A DNA stretch of 64,000 bases, from assembly GCF_002843425.1 (NCBI RefSeq), contig NZ_NKXO01000008.1:1-64000 (forward strand), given 5' to 3'. This document shows positions 43,542-51,596 of the stretch, piece by piece. The position numbers and the translations under genes were made by a program. Numbering within the stretch: position 1 is the stretch's first letter; the number at the start of each line of letters is the position of its first letter. The DNA is from Raineya orbicola. GTDB taxonomy: Bacteria; Bacteroidota; Bacteroidia; Cytophagales; Thermonemataceae. The notes under the pieces are model-generated. The model ran no database searches, was not told the origin of the DNA, and saw only the letters and a list, made by a program, of their open reading frames with translations.

Positions 43542-44339
43542 TTACATTCGGGCTTGGGCTTCCTGTGGATAGGCGGGCGGTGTTGGCGGGCTATGTAAGC
43601 GAGGTTTTAGGACGGGTTGCGGTTTTTCCTGTTTTTTGACAATTACAGGGGCAGGCGTTGGAATTTTTTCATCTTTTTTAGTAATAAGGGGCTTATTTTC
43701 TTTTTTAGGCACAGAAAAAGTACTACGTGGCGAGCCTGTGAGCTTACGTTCAAAATCTTGGACTTTTTTCACCATATCCGAAAAATCGCCTAAATCAGGG
43801 TCTTTTTCTTGTTTTACTTTGATTTGCAAAACGTGAAAATGATTCTTATCGTGTTTGTATTCTTCACCTTCAAAAAGATTTACACGTTTAACGTGTTTGG
43901 GCAAACGATTGAAATGTATTTCGCAGGTAAAAATTTCATTAGCTACAATATCTTCGTAATCTAACTGAGAATTACCCGCAATAGAGCTTGCCATTAACTT
44001 GCCATTGCGACGAATATTTTTGATATCAATAAAATGAAAAGCCTCGTCAGAATTGAAATGATTTTCCAGATACCATTTTTCGTGATGATATTTGCCAAAA
44101 AAAGTAACTTTTGTAATGGTATAAAAATTTTTGAATAAGGATTTTGTTTCTTTGGGCATTGAGTTGGCTACATAGCGAAAATGAATAATCATTCGTTTAT
44201 CGGTGTAGTCAATTTTATCAATCATATAATCGGGGTGCCATTTCTTGTATTCAGGCTTGTAGTCGGTGTAACTACTTTGAGCCAGAATGGTTGAATAGCT
44301 TAGAATAAACAAGAATATGACCCAATAATTTCTCAGCAT
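43542..44339 (-). CDS. secreted protein of unknown function with proline-rich tail
   Basis: 265 residues. A signal peptide (MLRNYWVIFLFILSYSTILAQ) is followed by a beta-rich domain at about 22-185 (IDKIDYTDKRMIIHFRYVA, TKVTFFGKYHHEKWYLENHF) and a basic, proline-rich C-terminal tail (about 205-265: TPAPVIVKK, PPTPPAYP). It probably resides in the periplasm or on the cell surface. I do not recognise a family. The domain could be of the DUF4384 or similar caspase-like accessory kind, but no motif proves it. A full promoter is present upstream. Confidence 0.68.
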   Translation of the reverse strand: MLRNYWVIFLFILSYSTILAQSSYTDYKPEYKKWHPDYMIDKIDYTDKRMIIHFRYVANSMPKETKSLFKNFYTITKVTFFGKYHHEKWYLENHFNSDEAFHFIDIKNIRRNGKLMASSIAGNSQLDYEDIVANEIFTCEIHFNRLPKHVKRVNLFEGEEYKHDKNHFHVLQIKVKQEKDPDLGDFSDMVKKVQDFERKLTGSPRSTFSVPKKENKPLITKKDEKIPTPAPVIVKKQEKPQPVLKPRLHSPPTPPAYPQEAQARM

Positions 44340-44392
44340 TGTTTCTGATTTTCTGCACGAGCTTTGTTAATTTTACGTGCAAAAATCGCACC

Positions 44393-44424
44393 AAAATTAA
44401 GCCTAAGTTAAGATGATTTCCAAA
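44393..44424 (-). promoter_or_regulatory. promoter TTTG-N20-TAATTTTG
   Basis: On the minus strand TTTG (44421-44424) and TAATTTTG (44393-44400) are 20 bp apart, 53 nt before the ATG at 44339. Confidence 0.62.
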
Positions 44425-44510
44425 AACTATCTTGATTGAAAATAATTTTTTACCAAGAAGTTTTTAGGATTGTAATTTTTTATTTACTATTCGTAAAAAA
44501 ACAAGAAAAA

Positions 44511-45120
44511 AACGTGATTGATAGATTGGATTAAAACACCACCCCCAACCCCTCCTCAGTGAGGAGGGGAGGTGTCATCTCCCCTCCTTTTCAAGGAGGG
44601 GATTAAGGGGTGGTTTATCAAGAAGTATAATTCCAAAGTGTTTTGCAAATGTACAAACCCTTAAAAGTGCATATGAATCACGTTGAAATATGCAACAATG
44701 TACTATCTTTACAAACGTGATTGATAGATTGGATTAAAACACCACCCCCAACCCCTCCTCAGTGAGGAGGGGAGGTGTCATCTCCCCTCCTTTTCAAGGA
44801 GGGGATTAAGGGGTGGTTTATCAAGAAGTATAATTCCAAAGTGTTTTGCAAATGTACAAACCCTTAAAAGTGCATATGAATCACGTTGAAATATGCAACA
44901 ATGTACTATCTTTACAAACGTGATTGATAGATTGGATTAAAACACCACCCCCAACCCCTCCTCAGTGAGGAGGGGAGGTGTCATCTCCCCTCCTTTTCAA
45001 GGAGGGGATTAAGGGGTGGTTTATCAAGAAGTATAATTCCAAAGTATTTTGCAAATGTACAAACCCTTACAAAGTGCATATGAATCACGTTGAAATATGC
45101 AACAATGTACTATCTTTACA
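44511..45120. repeat. tandem array: 203-bp unit, three copies
   Basis: Copies start at 44511, 44714 and 44917 and are nearly identical; the third has one substitution and one extra base. Each contains a GC-rich palindromic core (CCACCCC...GGGGTGG enclosing two hairpins: 44539-44613, 44742-44816, 44945-45019) and, near its right end, TTG-N18-TATCTTTA, a near-consensus promoter. Together with 44340-44510 this is the gene-free stretch before the DCC gene. Apparent ORFs inside it are not genes. Confidence 0.95.
45090..45118 (+). promoter_or_regulatory. promoter-like TTG-N18-TATCTTTA in the last repeat copy
   Basis: TTG at 45090-45092 and TATCTTTA at 45111-45118 (last base off consensus). The copy nearest to the DCC gene lies 60 nt before its ATG. 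The same sequence recurs 203 and 407 bp upstream. Confidence 0.5.
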
Positions 45121-45178
45121 TAAGATTTCCCTAAAAGATTCTTTTAATCCTAAACAACTTCCAAATTGTTTGTCTGTA

Positions 45179-45577
45179 ATGCGAAATCCGATTGTACTTT
45201 TTGATGGTATTTGTAACCTTTGTGAGGGTTCGGTGAAGTTTCTTATCCGAAATGATAAAAAAGATGTATTTCGTTTTGCTTCTTTGCAATCGGAGACAGG
45301 GCAAAAACTTTTGAAAAAGTTTCATTTACCCACACAAAATTATGATTCTTTCGTGCTGATAATAGACGAAAAGATATATTTACGCTCTTCGGCGGCACTG
45401 AAAGTTTGCAGTTTTTTAGGTGGATTTTGGCGATTATGGGGGGTTTTTTGGCTTCTGCCCAAACCTTTACGAGATGCTGTGTATGATTTTGTTGCAAGAA
45501 ATCGTTACAAGTGGTTTGGTAAAAAAAATGAATGTATGCTCCCAACTACTGAAATAAGAAAAAAATTTTTGGAATAA
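45179..45577 (+). CDS. DCC family thiol-disulfide oxidoreductase (DUF393)
   Basis: 132 residues starting MRNPIVLFDGICNLCEGSVKFLIRNDKK. The DGICNLC motif (CxxC at residues 11-14) defines the DCC/DUF393 family of thioredoxin-like proteins. Further family parts are FRFASLQSETGQKLL and YLRSSAALKVCSFLGGFWRLWGVFWLLPKPLRDAVYDFVARNRYKWFG. It is a putative thiol-disulfide oxidoreductase with no proven substrate. The frame is open back into the tandem repeats (to 44978), but the family start is at 45179. Three promoter copies precede it. A terminator follows the stop. Confidence 0.92.
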   Translation: MRNPIVLFDGICNLCEGSVKFLIRNDKKDVFRFASLQSETGQKLLKKFHLPTQNYDSFVLIIDEKIYLRSSAALKVCSFLGGFWRLWGVFWLLPKPLRDAVYDFVARNRYKWFGKKNECMLPTTEIRKKFLE

Positions 45578-45579
45578 AA

Positions 45580-45611
45580 AAGGTCGGTACAACCACCGAC
45601 CTTCCTTTTTT
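45580..45611. terminator. bidirectional terminator
   Basis: The stem AAGGTCGGT (45580-45588) with ACCGACCTT (45595-45603) has T-rich sequence to the right and A-rich sequence to the left. It lies between convergent genes. Confidence 0.85.
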
Positions 45612-45618
45612 ACATTAT

Positions 45619-46050
45619 TTACACTAACTCCAAGAGTAGTAAAACTAAACCTATAATTGTGAAAATAACGCCCAGTGGCCAGAACACAAGCAACAATATA
45701 ATACCGATAATGATGAGAATTAAACCAACAATGCCCAGCTTACCCAAGCCCAATTTGCTTACCTCGCTCTGATTGCTTTGTTTTAGATTCTTTTTGATTC
45801 TTTCACCCTTTACAGCTTTACTGGTAGTAAGAGGGGCATTAGAAATTTCTATGGAGGCAGTTTTCTCTAAGGGTTTTACGGTGCTTACTGAATTGCTAGC
45901 GCTAGCTTTTCCGGAGCTTACTTTTTCTGAAGATAGATTTTCAGCTGTCATTGCGTCCATACGAGCCGCACCCTCAATGTTTTGGGCTATTGTTTTTCCT
46001 ACGAACAAAAACATTAGCAAAATAGCGAAAAGGAAATGGCTTTTTCTCAT
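45619..46050 (-). CDS. small membrane protein of unknown function
   Basis: 143 residues. A signal peptide (MRKSHFLFAILLMFLFVGKTIAQ) leads into a Ser/Lys/Ala-rich soluble stretch (about 24-95). A long hydrophobic hairpin follows (about 105-143: LGIVGLILIIIGIILLLVFWPLGVIFTIIGLVLLLLEL), probably two membrane helices around the Pro-Leu-Gly turn. Similar tails occur in many small Bacteroidota membrane proteins of unknown role. A complete promoter lies 32 nt before the ATG. Confidence 0.7.
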   Translation of the reverse strand: MRKSHFLFAILLMFLFVGKTIAQNIEGAARMDAMTAENLSSEKVSSGKASASNSVSTVKPLEKTASIEISNAPLTTSKAVKGERIKKNLKQSNQSEVSKLGLGKLGIVGLILIIIGIILLLVFWPLGVIFTIIGLVLLLLELV

Positions 46051-46082
46051 AAGAAATCAAGTTTTATGGTTTAACATTGTTG

Positions 46083-46113
46083 CAAAACTAATGTTTCTCT
46101 GCTTTTTTCCAAA
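46083..46113 (-). promoter_or_regulatory. promoter TTTG-N19-TAGTTTTG
   Basis: On the minus strand TTTG (46110-46113) and TAGTTTTG (46083-46090) are exactly 19 bp apart. Confidence 0.72.
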
Positions 46114-46144
46114 TTTTATTGAAAAAACTTTTCCTACCCAAAAA

Positions 46145-46177
46145 CAAAATCCTGAAAGAGCTTCTTTCAGGATTTTG
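46145..46177 (-). terminator. terminator after the T9SS cargo gene
   Basis: A perfect 15-bp stem (46145-46159 with 46163-46177) has a 3-nt loop. On the minus strand it ends in GTTTTTGG, 11 bp after the stop at 46189. Confidence 0.82.
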
Positions 46178-46188
46178 GTAGAAATTGC

Positions 46189-48756
46189 TTACTGCTTTAT
46201 GAGTTTCCGTGCCACTCGCTCTCCGTTAGTTTCTATGAGCAATATGTAAGTACCTTTTTCAAGCCTGCTCAAATCCACGTCCATTGAGCCATTGAATTGA
46301 GGTACTTGATAAGTTTGTACCGCTCTACCCGAAACATCGTACACCACAGCACTGATATTATTGTAAATAGGATTGTTGATTTTTACATTAAAGATGCCAT
46401 TGCTTGGATTAGGGCTGATTTGCAGTTCGGCATCGTTCAAATCCAGAGCAGATACTACCCCACCCGCCGATACCAAGAAGCGGAAAGTAGGAGCATTGGC
46501 TGCATTAGAACGAATAATTACGGTATCAATTTTCGCTCCATTGGCAGGATTGAAACTTACGTTGAAGTTTGCAGTACCTCCATTAGCCGCCACTGATGAG
46601 GGAGCCCCTGAAACCGAGAAAGAAGAGCCATTTGGCGTAGTAATGCTATTGATACCAAGATTCTCGTTTCCGTTGTTTGTGATAGTAAAGGTAGAAGTAA
46701 GATTATTGCCTACTCCCAAGAATGTACCATCACTTGCCATAGTGAGCGTTTTGTTGTTAGGTATATTATTACCCAAGCCCGAAACAGCAATAGTAGGAGC
46801 AGTAGCCACGCCCCCTACACGGAAAGTATAAGGATTTTTACCCGGTACATTGTTGTTGATAGTGATGGTGCTGCTGAATGTACCAAAAGTAGAAGGCTGG
46901 AAGCGTACAACAAAATTGGAGCTACCTGATACAATAGGTGAGCTGGGAGGCGATTGTATGATAAAATTAGCATTAGAAGAAGTTACAGAGGTAATATTGA
47001 GCGGCTGAGTACCCGGGTTAGTAATAGTGAAAGTTCTATCTACAAATGGCGTAGAGGCTACCGAAATGGTACCAAAATCTGTATTATTGGCGACTGAAAG
47101 TACCACACTACCATTAGGAATAAGGATACTATTACCATATACTTCAATATCAGGAGGTACGATAATGCTGACTTCATCTATTCCAATATCATGAACGGTA
47201 GAGCTATAATCAGAGGTGGCACGGAAGCGAATAACCGTTGTAGGAGAACTACTTGTAATGGTAGCCGTTACAAGTGTCCACTGTGTTTGTACCCCTAATG
47301 GATTAGCAGGAGTTGTAGTCAGGGGCGTGAAGGAAAAACCGCCATCTGTTGAAATCAACACTGCTAAGTTGTCAACTCCACCCGGATTGATATAATAGAA
47401 AGATAAAACCTTGTTAAGAGTTGTAGAACTTAGATTTATGTAAAGATCTAATAGCCCATTTGAGCCAGAGGGAGCCCAATAAGAGCAGAAGCGAGCAGAG
47501 CGAGAAGTACCATTTGCACCTGTGGGATTTGAACCATAAGGACTAGATGGAACTGAATTCCAACCGCTTAATGTAGTCGTAGTGTTATCTTGCCTCCATG
47601 ATTGGTTACCCTGACTTGGTGTATTTACCCAAGATGCATCAGGTCTATCCTGTCCAGCAGGAGCCACAACACAAGCAGAGCTTTGCCAAGTAGCCTCAAA
47701 GTTTTGAGAGTAAGGCAGGGTTGCATAAGTAGGTGCCCCCGTAGGAGTTACTGCTGATGTAGTAGTAGAAGGAGTAGTTTGTGAGGAATTGGTACAAGTT
47801 ACCAAGCAACGAAACACTGCACTTACAGCAGGCATTGAAGTGGTTGAGCTGGCAGAAGTAGCTCCAGCGATGTTGTTCCAAGTTGTTCCCCCATCAGTGC
47901 TGTATTGCCATTGGTACGCAATATTAAGAGCCACTACGGGGGGAACACTCAAAGTAATAGGCGAACCCACGCAAGCAGAGGTTGGGGATACGGAAGCAGT
48001 TTGCGTGGGAGGTGTTCCTGAACAAGGAGTAGGAACCGACCAAATGTAAGTGAGACCTGAACTGGGAAGCACAGTTGTTGATAATGTCATCGTAGCCCCA
48101 TTGGTTGTCCCTGCAGCACTTGACGCCCAGTTGGTGGTAGTAGTTCTATTATTGAAATCGGTATTACTATTGCCTCTCAAACCAACCTGAACAGTTCTAC
48201 TGGTTGCATTTTTAACAAAATTTCCATATACAATTCTTATTTCATTAGTGGTTTCAAATAACCTGATTTGAAAGTCAAAATCATCACCAGCTCCGGAGCC
48301 TGTAGAACTATATGAAGCGAAATCAGTCCACTGAATTACCAATACTCTATTTGGTGCTGTGCCAATGGTTTCATATCGTATTTCGCCCGTTGCAGTGCCC
48401 TGTAAATCTCTATTCAATGCGGCTATTACATTATTAGAAGCTCCAGTTGAAATAGCTGTATAGGAATTGGAAACTGTTGCCCCCATAGCTATAAAACCAT
48501 TAGCATTTAGAGAAAAATTGGTATAATTAGTTCCATTATAATTAAAAGTAAAACCTATTGGTTGATTATTGTAATTATTATCATCCACTATTGTACCTGT
48601 ACCTAACACAGTACCCCCCGTTATTGGGGTATAAGTCCCTGTGGCTTGGGAAAAAATATAAGTAGAACTCACCTGCCCCCAGCTTACCGAAGCGGTAAGC
48701 AGTAAAAGCCACGTCCAAAAGTAGTTTTTCCAACTTGTAAAGTATTTGTGTCGCAT
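46189..48756 (-). CDS. T9SS type A cargo protein with choice-of-anchor D domains
   Basis: 855 residues from the Met at 48756; the frame reaches 48816, where it overlaps the promoter. A signal peptide (ending ASVSWGQ near residue 28) is followed by beta-rich adhesin-like modules. The middle (about 250-330) is Ig-like (AYQWQYSTDGGTTWNNIAGA). Residues of about 350-540 look like a jelly-roll module. Two choice-of-anchor D repeats follow (about 545-760: FTITNPGTQPLNITSV and FTITNNGNENLGINSI). The last about 75 residues form a type A sorting domain (QISPNPSNGIFNVKI ... LEKGTYILLIETNGERVARKLIKQ). It is exported by type IX secretion and surface-anchored or released. Function is unknown, probably adhesion. 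Confidence 0.88.
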   Translation of the reverse strand: MRHKYFTSWKNYFWTWLLLLTASVSWGQVSSTYIFSQATGTYTPITGGTVLGTGTIVDDNNYNNQPIGFTFNYNGTNYTNFSLNANGFIAMGATVSNSYTAISTGASNNVIAALNRDLQGTATGEIRYETIGTAPNRVLVIQWTDFASYSSTGSGAGDDFDFQIRLFETTNEIRIVYGNFVKNATSRTVQVGLRGNSNTDFNNRTTTTNWASSAAGTTNGATMTLSTTVLPSSGLTYIWSVPTPCSGTPPTQTASVSPTSACVGSPITLSVPPVVALNIAYQWQYSTDGGTTWNNIAGATSASSTTSMPAVSAVFRCLVTCTNSSQTTPSTTTSAVTPTGAPTYATLPYSQNFEATWQSSACVVAPAGQDRPDASWVNTPSQGNQSWRQDNTTTTLSGWNSVPSSPYGSNPTGANGTSRSARFCSYWAPSGSNGLLDLYINLSSTTLNKVLSFYYINPGGVDNLAVLISTDGGFSFTPLTTTPANPLGVQTQWTLVTATITSSSPTTVIRFRATSDYSSTVHDIGIDEVSIIVPPDIEVYGNSILIPNGSVVLSVANNTDFGTISVASTPFVDRTFTITNPGTQPLNITSVTSSNANFIIQSPPSSPIVSGSSNFVVRFQPSTFGTFSSTITINNNVPGKNPYTFRVGGVATAPTIAVSGLGNNIPNNKTLTMASDGTFLGVGNNLTSTFTITNNGNENLGINSITTPNGSSFSVSGAPSSVAANGGTANFNVSFNPANGAKIDTVIIRSNAANAPTFRFLVSAGGVVSALDLNDAELQISPNPSNGIFNVKINNPIYNNISAVVYDVSGRAVQTYQVPQFNGSMDVDLSRLEKGTYILLIETNGERVARKLIKQ

Positions 48757-48813
48757 AATCATAGAGTTTTTATGTGTGAAACCAAAACAATGCAGAAGTT
48801 TTTTACTAAATGC

Positions 48814-48845
48814 CAAAGCTAAAATATTTTTCTAAAAAGAGCAAA
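48814..48845 (-). promoter_or_regulatory. promoter TTTG-N20-TAGCTTTG at the array edge
   Basis: On the minus strand TTTG (48842-48845) and TAGCTTTG (48814-48821) are 20 bp apart. The -33 box lies inside the first unit of the five-copy array. Confidence 0.65.
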
Positions 48846-49665
48846 AAAAAACAAAGAAATTTTTGCTTTGATGTGTAATATTTTTGTAAGGTGGTCAAAA
48901 TCAGAGATTTTTAACCTCACCCCCTGCCCCTCTCCAAAGGAGAGGGGAAATACCGCACCCCAAACCCCTCTCCAAAGGAGAGGGGGAGGAACTCACCTTA
49001 TAAAGAGCAAAAAAACAAAGAAATTTTTGCTTTGATGTGTAATATTTTTGTAAGGTATTCAAAATCAGAGGTTTTTAACCTCACCCCCTGCCCCTCTCCA
49101 AAGGAGAGGGGAAATACCGCACCCCAAACCCCTCTCCAAAGGAGAGGGGGAGGAACTCACCTTATAAAGAGCAAAAAAACAAAGAAATTTTTGCTTTGAT
49201 GTGTAATATTTTTGTAAGGTATTCAAAATCAGAGGTTTTTAACCTCACCCCCTGCCCCTCTCCAAAGGAGAGGGGAAATACCGCACCCCAAACCCCTCTC
49301 CAAAGGAGAGGGGGAGGAACTCACCTTATAAAGAGCAAAAAAACAAAGAAATTTTTGCTTTGATGTGTAATATTTTTGTAAGGTATTCAAAATCAGAGGT
49401 TTTTAACCTCACCCCTGCCCCTCTCCAAAGGAGAGGGGAAATACCTCACCCCAAACTCCTCTCCAAAGGAGAGGGGGGGAGAAACTCACCTTATCAAGAG
49501 CAAAAAAACAAAGAAATTTTTGCTTTGCTGTGTAATATTTTTGTAAGGTGTTCAAAATCAGAGGTTTTAACCTCACCCCCTGCCCCTCTCCAAAGGAGAG
49601 GGGAAATACCTCACCCCAAACCCCTCTCCAAAGGAGAGGAGGGAGAGAAACTCACCTTATAAAGA
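48836..49665. repeat. tandem array: 164-166 bp unit, five copies
   Basis: Unit starts are 48836, 49002, 49166, 49330 and 49495. Units are nearly identical, with small changes in the outer copies. Each holds two hairpins with stem CCCCTCTCC and loop AAA, a TATTTTTG box on the plus strand and an AT-rich spacer. With 48757-48835 and 49666-49828 it forms a 1.07-kb gene-free stretch. The open frame at 49360-49662 is a by-product of the repeats. Confidence 0.95.
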
Positions 49666-49781
49666 AGGTAAAAAAGATTTAAGAACTAAAAACTCAAAAA
49701 TCCAATCAAAAACATTCGTGCATTCGTGGCTTTTTTTAATCTTAACTGCTCCTGCCCTTGTAAGTCCCCAAAAATACAAAA

Positions 49782-49806
49782 AACCTGTAAGAAAATCTTA
49801 CAGGTT
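49782..49806 (-). terminator. terminator after rpoZ
   Basis: The stem AACCTGTAAGA with TCTTACAGGTT (49782-49792 and 49796-49806) is followed on the minus strand by T6. It lies 23 bp after the rpoZ stop. Confidence 0.82.
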
Positions 49807-49828
49807 CTAACAAGTTATTTTGAAAATT

Positions 49829-50215
49829 TTAATTTTCTATCTCTTCGGGATATTTCCAAGCGAGCTTATCTTCCAGAAATTCCTCCGTAGCAATGGTAGT
49901 AGGTTTGGGCATTTTTTCATAGAATTTGGAAATTTCTATCTGCTCTCTATTTTCAAAAACTTCCTCTAAATTATCAATAGGCGAGGAGAAATCGTTGAGT
50001 TTGGCAGTAAGCTCTTCTTTGGTTTTGGCGGCAATCTGCTTTGCCCTTTGTGCAATAATATACACCGACTCATACACATTACCCGTTTTTTGGGTTATCT
50101 CACGCATATCACGTGTAATCAGCGAAGCCGAAATATTGCTTGGTAGAGGCTTTTTTTCGCTTTTTTCTACAACTTGATTTTTCGCAACACCGTTGCTTTT
50201 GCTTTTTAGTTTCAT
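49829..50215 (-). CDS. rpoZ: DNA-directed RNA polymerase subunit omega
   Basis: 128 residues. The central block ISASLITRDMREITQKTGNVYESVYIIAQRAKQIAAKTKEEL (about 28-69) is the Bacteroidota omega pattern (ITRD ... TGNxYESVxIIxxRAxQI). A basic N-terminus and an acidic C-terminal extension (about 75-128) are normal for this phylum. Omega binds beta-prime and aids assembly of RNA polymerase. It sits in a minus-strand series bamD-rpoZ, an order common in Bacteroidota, but the two genes are separated by a block of palindromic repeats. Confidence 0.9.
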   Translation of the reverse strand: MKLKSKSNGVAKNQVVEKSEKKPLPSNISASLITRDMREITQKTGNVYESVYIIAQRAKQIAAKTKEELTAKLNDFSSPIDNLEEVFENREQIEISKFYEKMPKPTTIATEEFLEDKLAWKYPEEIEN

Positions 50216-50237
50216 ATGTTTTTTGAGTTAATGTTTT

Positions 50238-50346
50238 TTACCTCACCCCCTGCCCCTCTCCAAAGGAGAGGGGAAATACCTCACCCCAAACCCCTCTCCA
50301 AAGGAGAGGGGGAAAACCCCAGCCCTCTCTTTTGGAGAAGGGGGAA
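50238..50346. repeat. palindromic repeat block between bamD and rpoZ
   Basis: Two hairpins with stem CCCCTCTCC, as in the 48.8-49.7 kb array, plus a degenerate third (CCCTCTCTTTTGGAGAAGGG). They lie in the 146-bp intergenic space of a likely operon, so they would be transcribed. Confidence 0.9.
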
Positions 50347-50361
50347 TAGAGGTATTTTGAG

Positions 50362-51183
50362 TTAATTTTGCTGTTGGTTATCAATTTTATTCAATTCAGC
50401 CATTTGGCGAGTTGCCAAAGCAGAAATATCTTGAATCTCTTTCAAATACTTGCTTTGAGGGAATTTGTCCTTGTATTCATCACAAAGCTCTAAGGTTTCT
50501 TGCAATCGTTCTTTTTGCTTACTAAAAATACTTTCACGAGCTAAATTGTAAGCACATTCAATGCGTTTGTATAAAATTTCCTCCATATATGCCGAATCGG
50601 GAAAATCTTTCTGAAAATTAGTCATTGCCTTGATAGCGGCTTTGTAATTGCTGTTTTTGTAATACAAAAGAGCCTGCTCGTAAGCCTTTTTTTCCAATTT
50701 GCTACGCAATTCTTCAATGATTTTGTTTGCCTCTTCGGTTTTAGAGCTTTGCGGATACGTATTTAGGTATCTCTGAATAGACTGAATCGCCTCCAAAGTA
50801 GGCTTCTGGTCTAACTCACTTTCAGGCGATTGGCTGTAGAGCGAAAAAGCGTGCATATACAAACACTCTTCAGCCCATTCGCTACGCGGATAGGTTTCGT
50901 AAAAACGTTTGAAAGTATAAGATGCCATTTCGTACTCTTTATTCTTGAAATAAGCCTGAGCCATCAGATATTGAGCCTTTTCATATTCTTTCTTACCTCT
51001 TAATAAAGGTTCGGTTTCTTCAAGTAAAATCAGAGCTTTGTCGTAAGATTTTTTTTCGTAGTATTCAATAGCGGCATTGTACTTTTCTATTGGGTCTTTG
51101 CTTTTACGAATTTTATTGAATTTGCTACAAGCTCCCAACAAACCTGCTGATAAAATCAGCAAAGTAACCAAAAATTTTTTCAT
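50362..51183 (-). CDS. bamD: outer membrane protein assembly factor BamD
   Basis: 273-residue lipoprotein; the Met at 51183 gives the leader MKKFLVTLLILSAGLLGAC (lipid Cys19), while the frame is open ten codons further into the promoter. The mature part is a series of TPR helices: KYNAAIEYYEKKSYDKALILLEE, KAQYLMAQAYFKNKEYEMASYTFKRFYETYPRSEWAEECLYM, and AYMEEILYKRIECAYNLA. The first 170 residues match BamD/ComL, and the C-terminal part is longer than in E. coli. It functions at the inner leaflet of the outer membrane with BamA in beta-barrel insertion. Confidence 0.93.
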   Translation of the reverse strand: MKKFLVTLLILSAGLLGACSKFNKIRKSKDPIEKYNAAIEYYEKKSYDKALILLEETEPLLRGKKEYEKAQYLMAQAYFKNKEYEMASYTFKRFYETYPRSEWAEECLYMHAFSLYSQSPESELDQKPTLEAIQSIQRYLNTYPQSSKTEEANKIIEELRSKLEKKAYEQALLYYKNSNYKAAIKAMTNFQKDFPDSAYMEEILYKRIECAYNLARESIFSKQKERLQETLELCDEYKDKFPQSKYLKEIQDISALATRQMAELNKIDNQQQN

Positions 51184-51210
51184 AGAAATTTCGCTAAATA
51201 AAAATTCGTG

Positions 51211-51241
51211 CAAAGATAGAAACTTTTTTAATGACTAACAA
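51211..51241 (-). promoter_or_regulatory. promoter TTG-N20-TATCTTTG for bamD
   Basis: On the minus strand TTG (51239-51241) and TATCTTTG (51211-51218) are 20 bp apart, 27 nt before the ATG at 51183. It overlaps the end of the preceding gene. Confidence 0.68.
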
Positions 51242-51596
51242 GTAATTTTTTGGTAGCCACGTTTTTGCCCTCCAAAACAAGGCTGTATAGATACATACCT
51301 GTTTTGAGTTCGGCGGTAGAAATGCTCAAACGATTATTTTCAGCGGAAAGACGATAGGAAGCTACTTCATTGCCTAAAACATCATAGAGAACAATGCGAG
51401 CTTCTACATTCTGAAAAAGCTGATACTGAAAAGTTACACTCTCATTGGCAGGATACGGATAAGGTAAAGAAACACTTATCTGATGATTTTCAAAGAGCTT
51501 ACCTGTTTGCGGAGGGGTAATTTCTACAACCTTGCTCGCACAAGCTAACAATACGTTCAAAACAAAAAATAAAACAATAGGAATAACTTTTTTCAT
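51228..51596 (-). CDS. small lipoprotein consisting mainly of a T9SS type A-like C-terminal domain
   Basis: 122 residues. The lipoprotein-type leader MKKVIPIVLFFVLNVLLACASK (lipid Cys at 19) is followed by a short linker. Then comes a beta-sandwich at about 45-122 with the type A sorting-domain pattern: YPYPANESVTFQYQLFQNVEARIVLYDVLGNEVASYRL, then LSISTAELKTGMYLYSLVLEGKNVATKKLLVSH. Normally this domain is at the end of large secreted cargo; here there is no cargo part. Either it is a surface lipoprotein with a repurposed domain, or a remnant of a longer gene. The reading frame is intact. Confidence 0.72.
   Translation of the reverse strand: MKKVIPIVLFFVLNVLLACASKVVEITPPQTGKLFENHQISVSLPYPYPANESVTFQYQLFQNVEARIVLYDVLGNEVASYRLSAENNRLSISTAELKTGMYLYSLVLEGKNVATKKLLVSH

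Noticed and set aside
44978-45178. N-terminal extension of the DCC gene
   Set aside because: The extra 67 codons read through the 203-bp repeat and precede the promoter; the family start is at 45179.
49041-49050. TATTTTTG in each 165-bp unit as a functional promoter
   Set aside because: No TTTG at 17-21 bp upstream (nearest are 8 and 13 bp); recorded only as a box in the repeat description.
49360-49662. 100-codon open frame inside the five-copy array
   Set aside because: It is built entirely from repeat units (the peptide itself repeats), has no promoter with correct spacing and is an effect of the GC-rich palindromes.
48836-49665. CRISPR array
   Set aside because: The repeated units are 164-166 bp and identical throughout; there are no short direct repeats with unique spacers and no cas genes.
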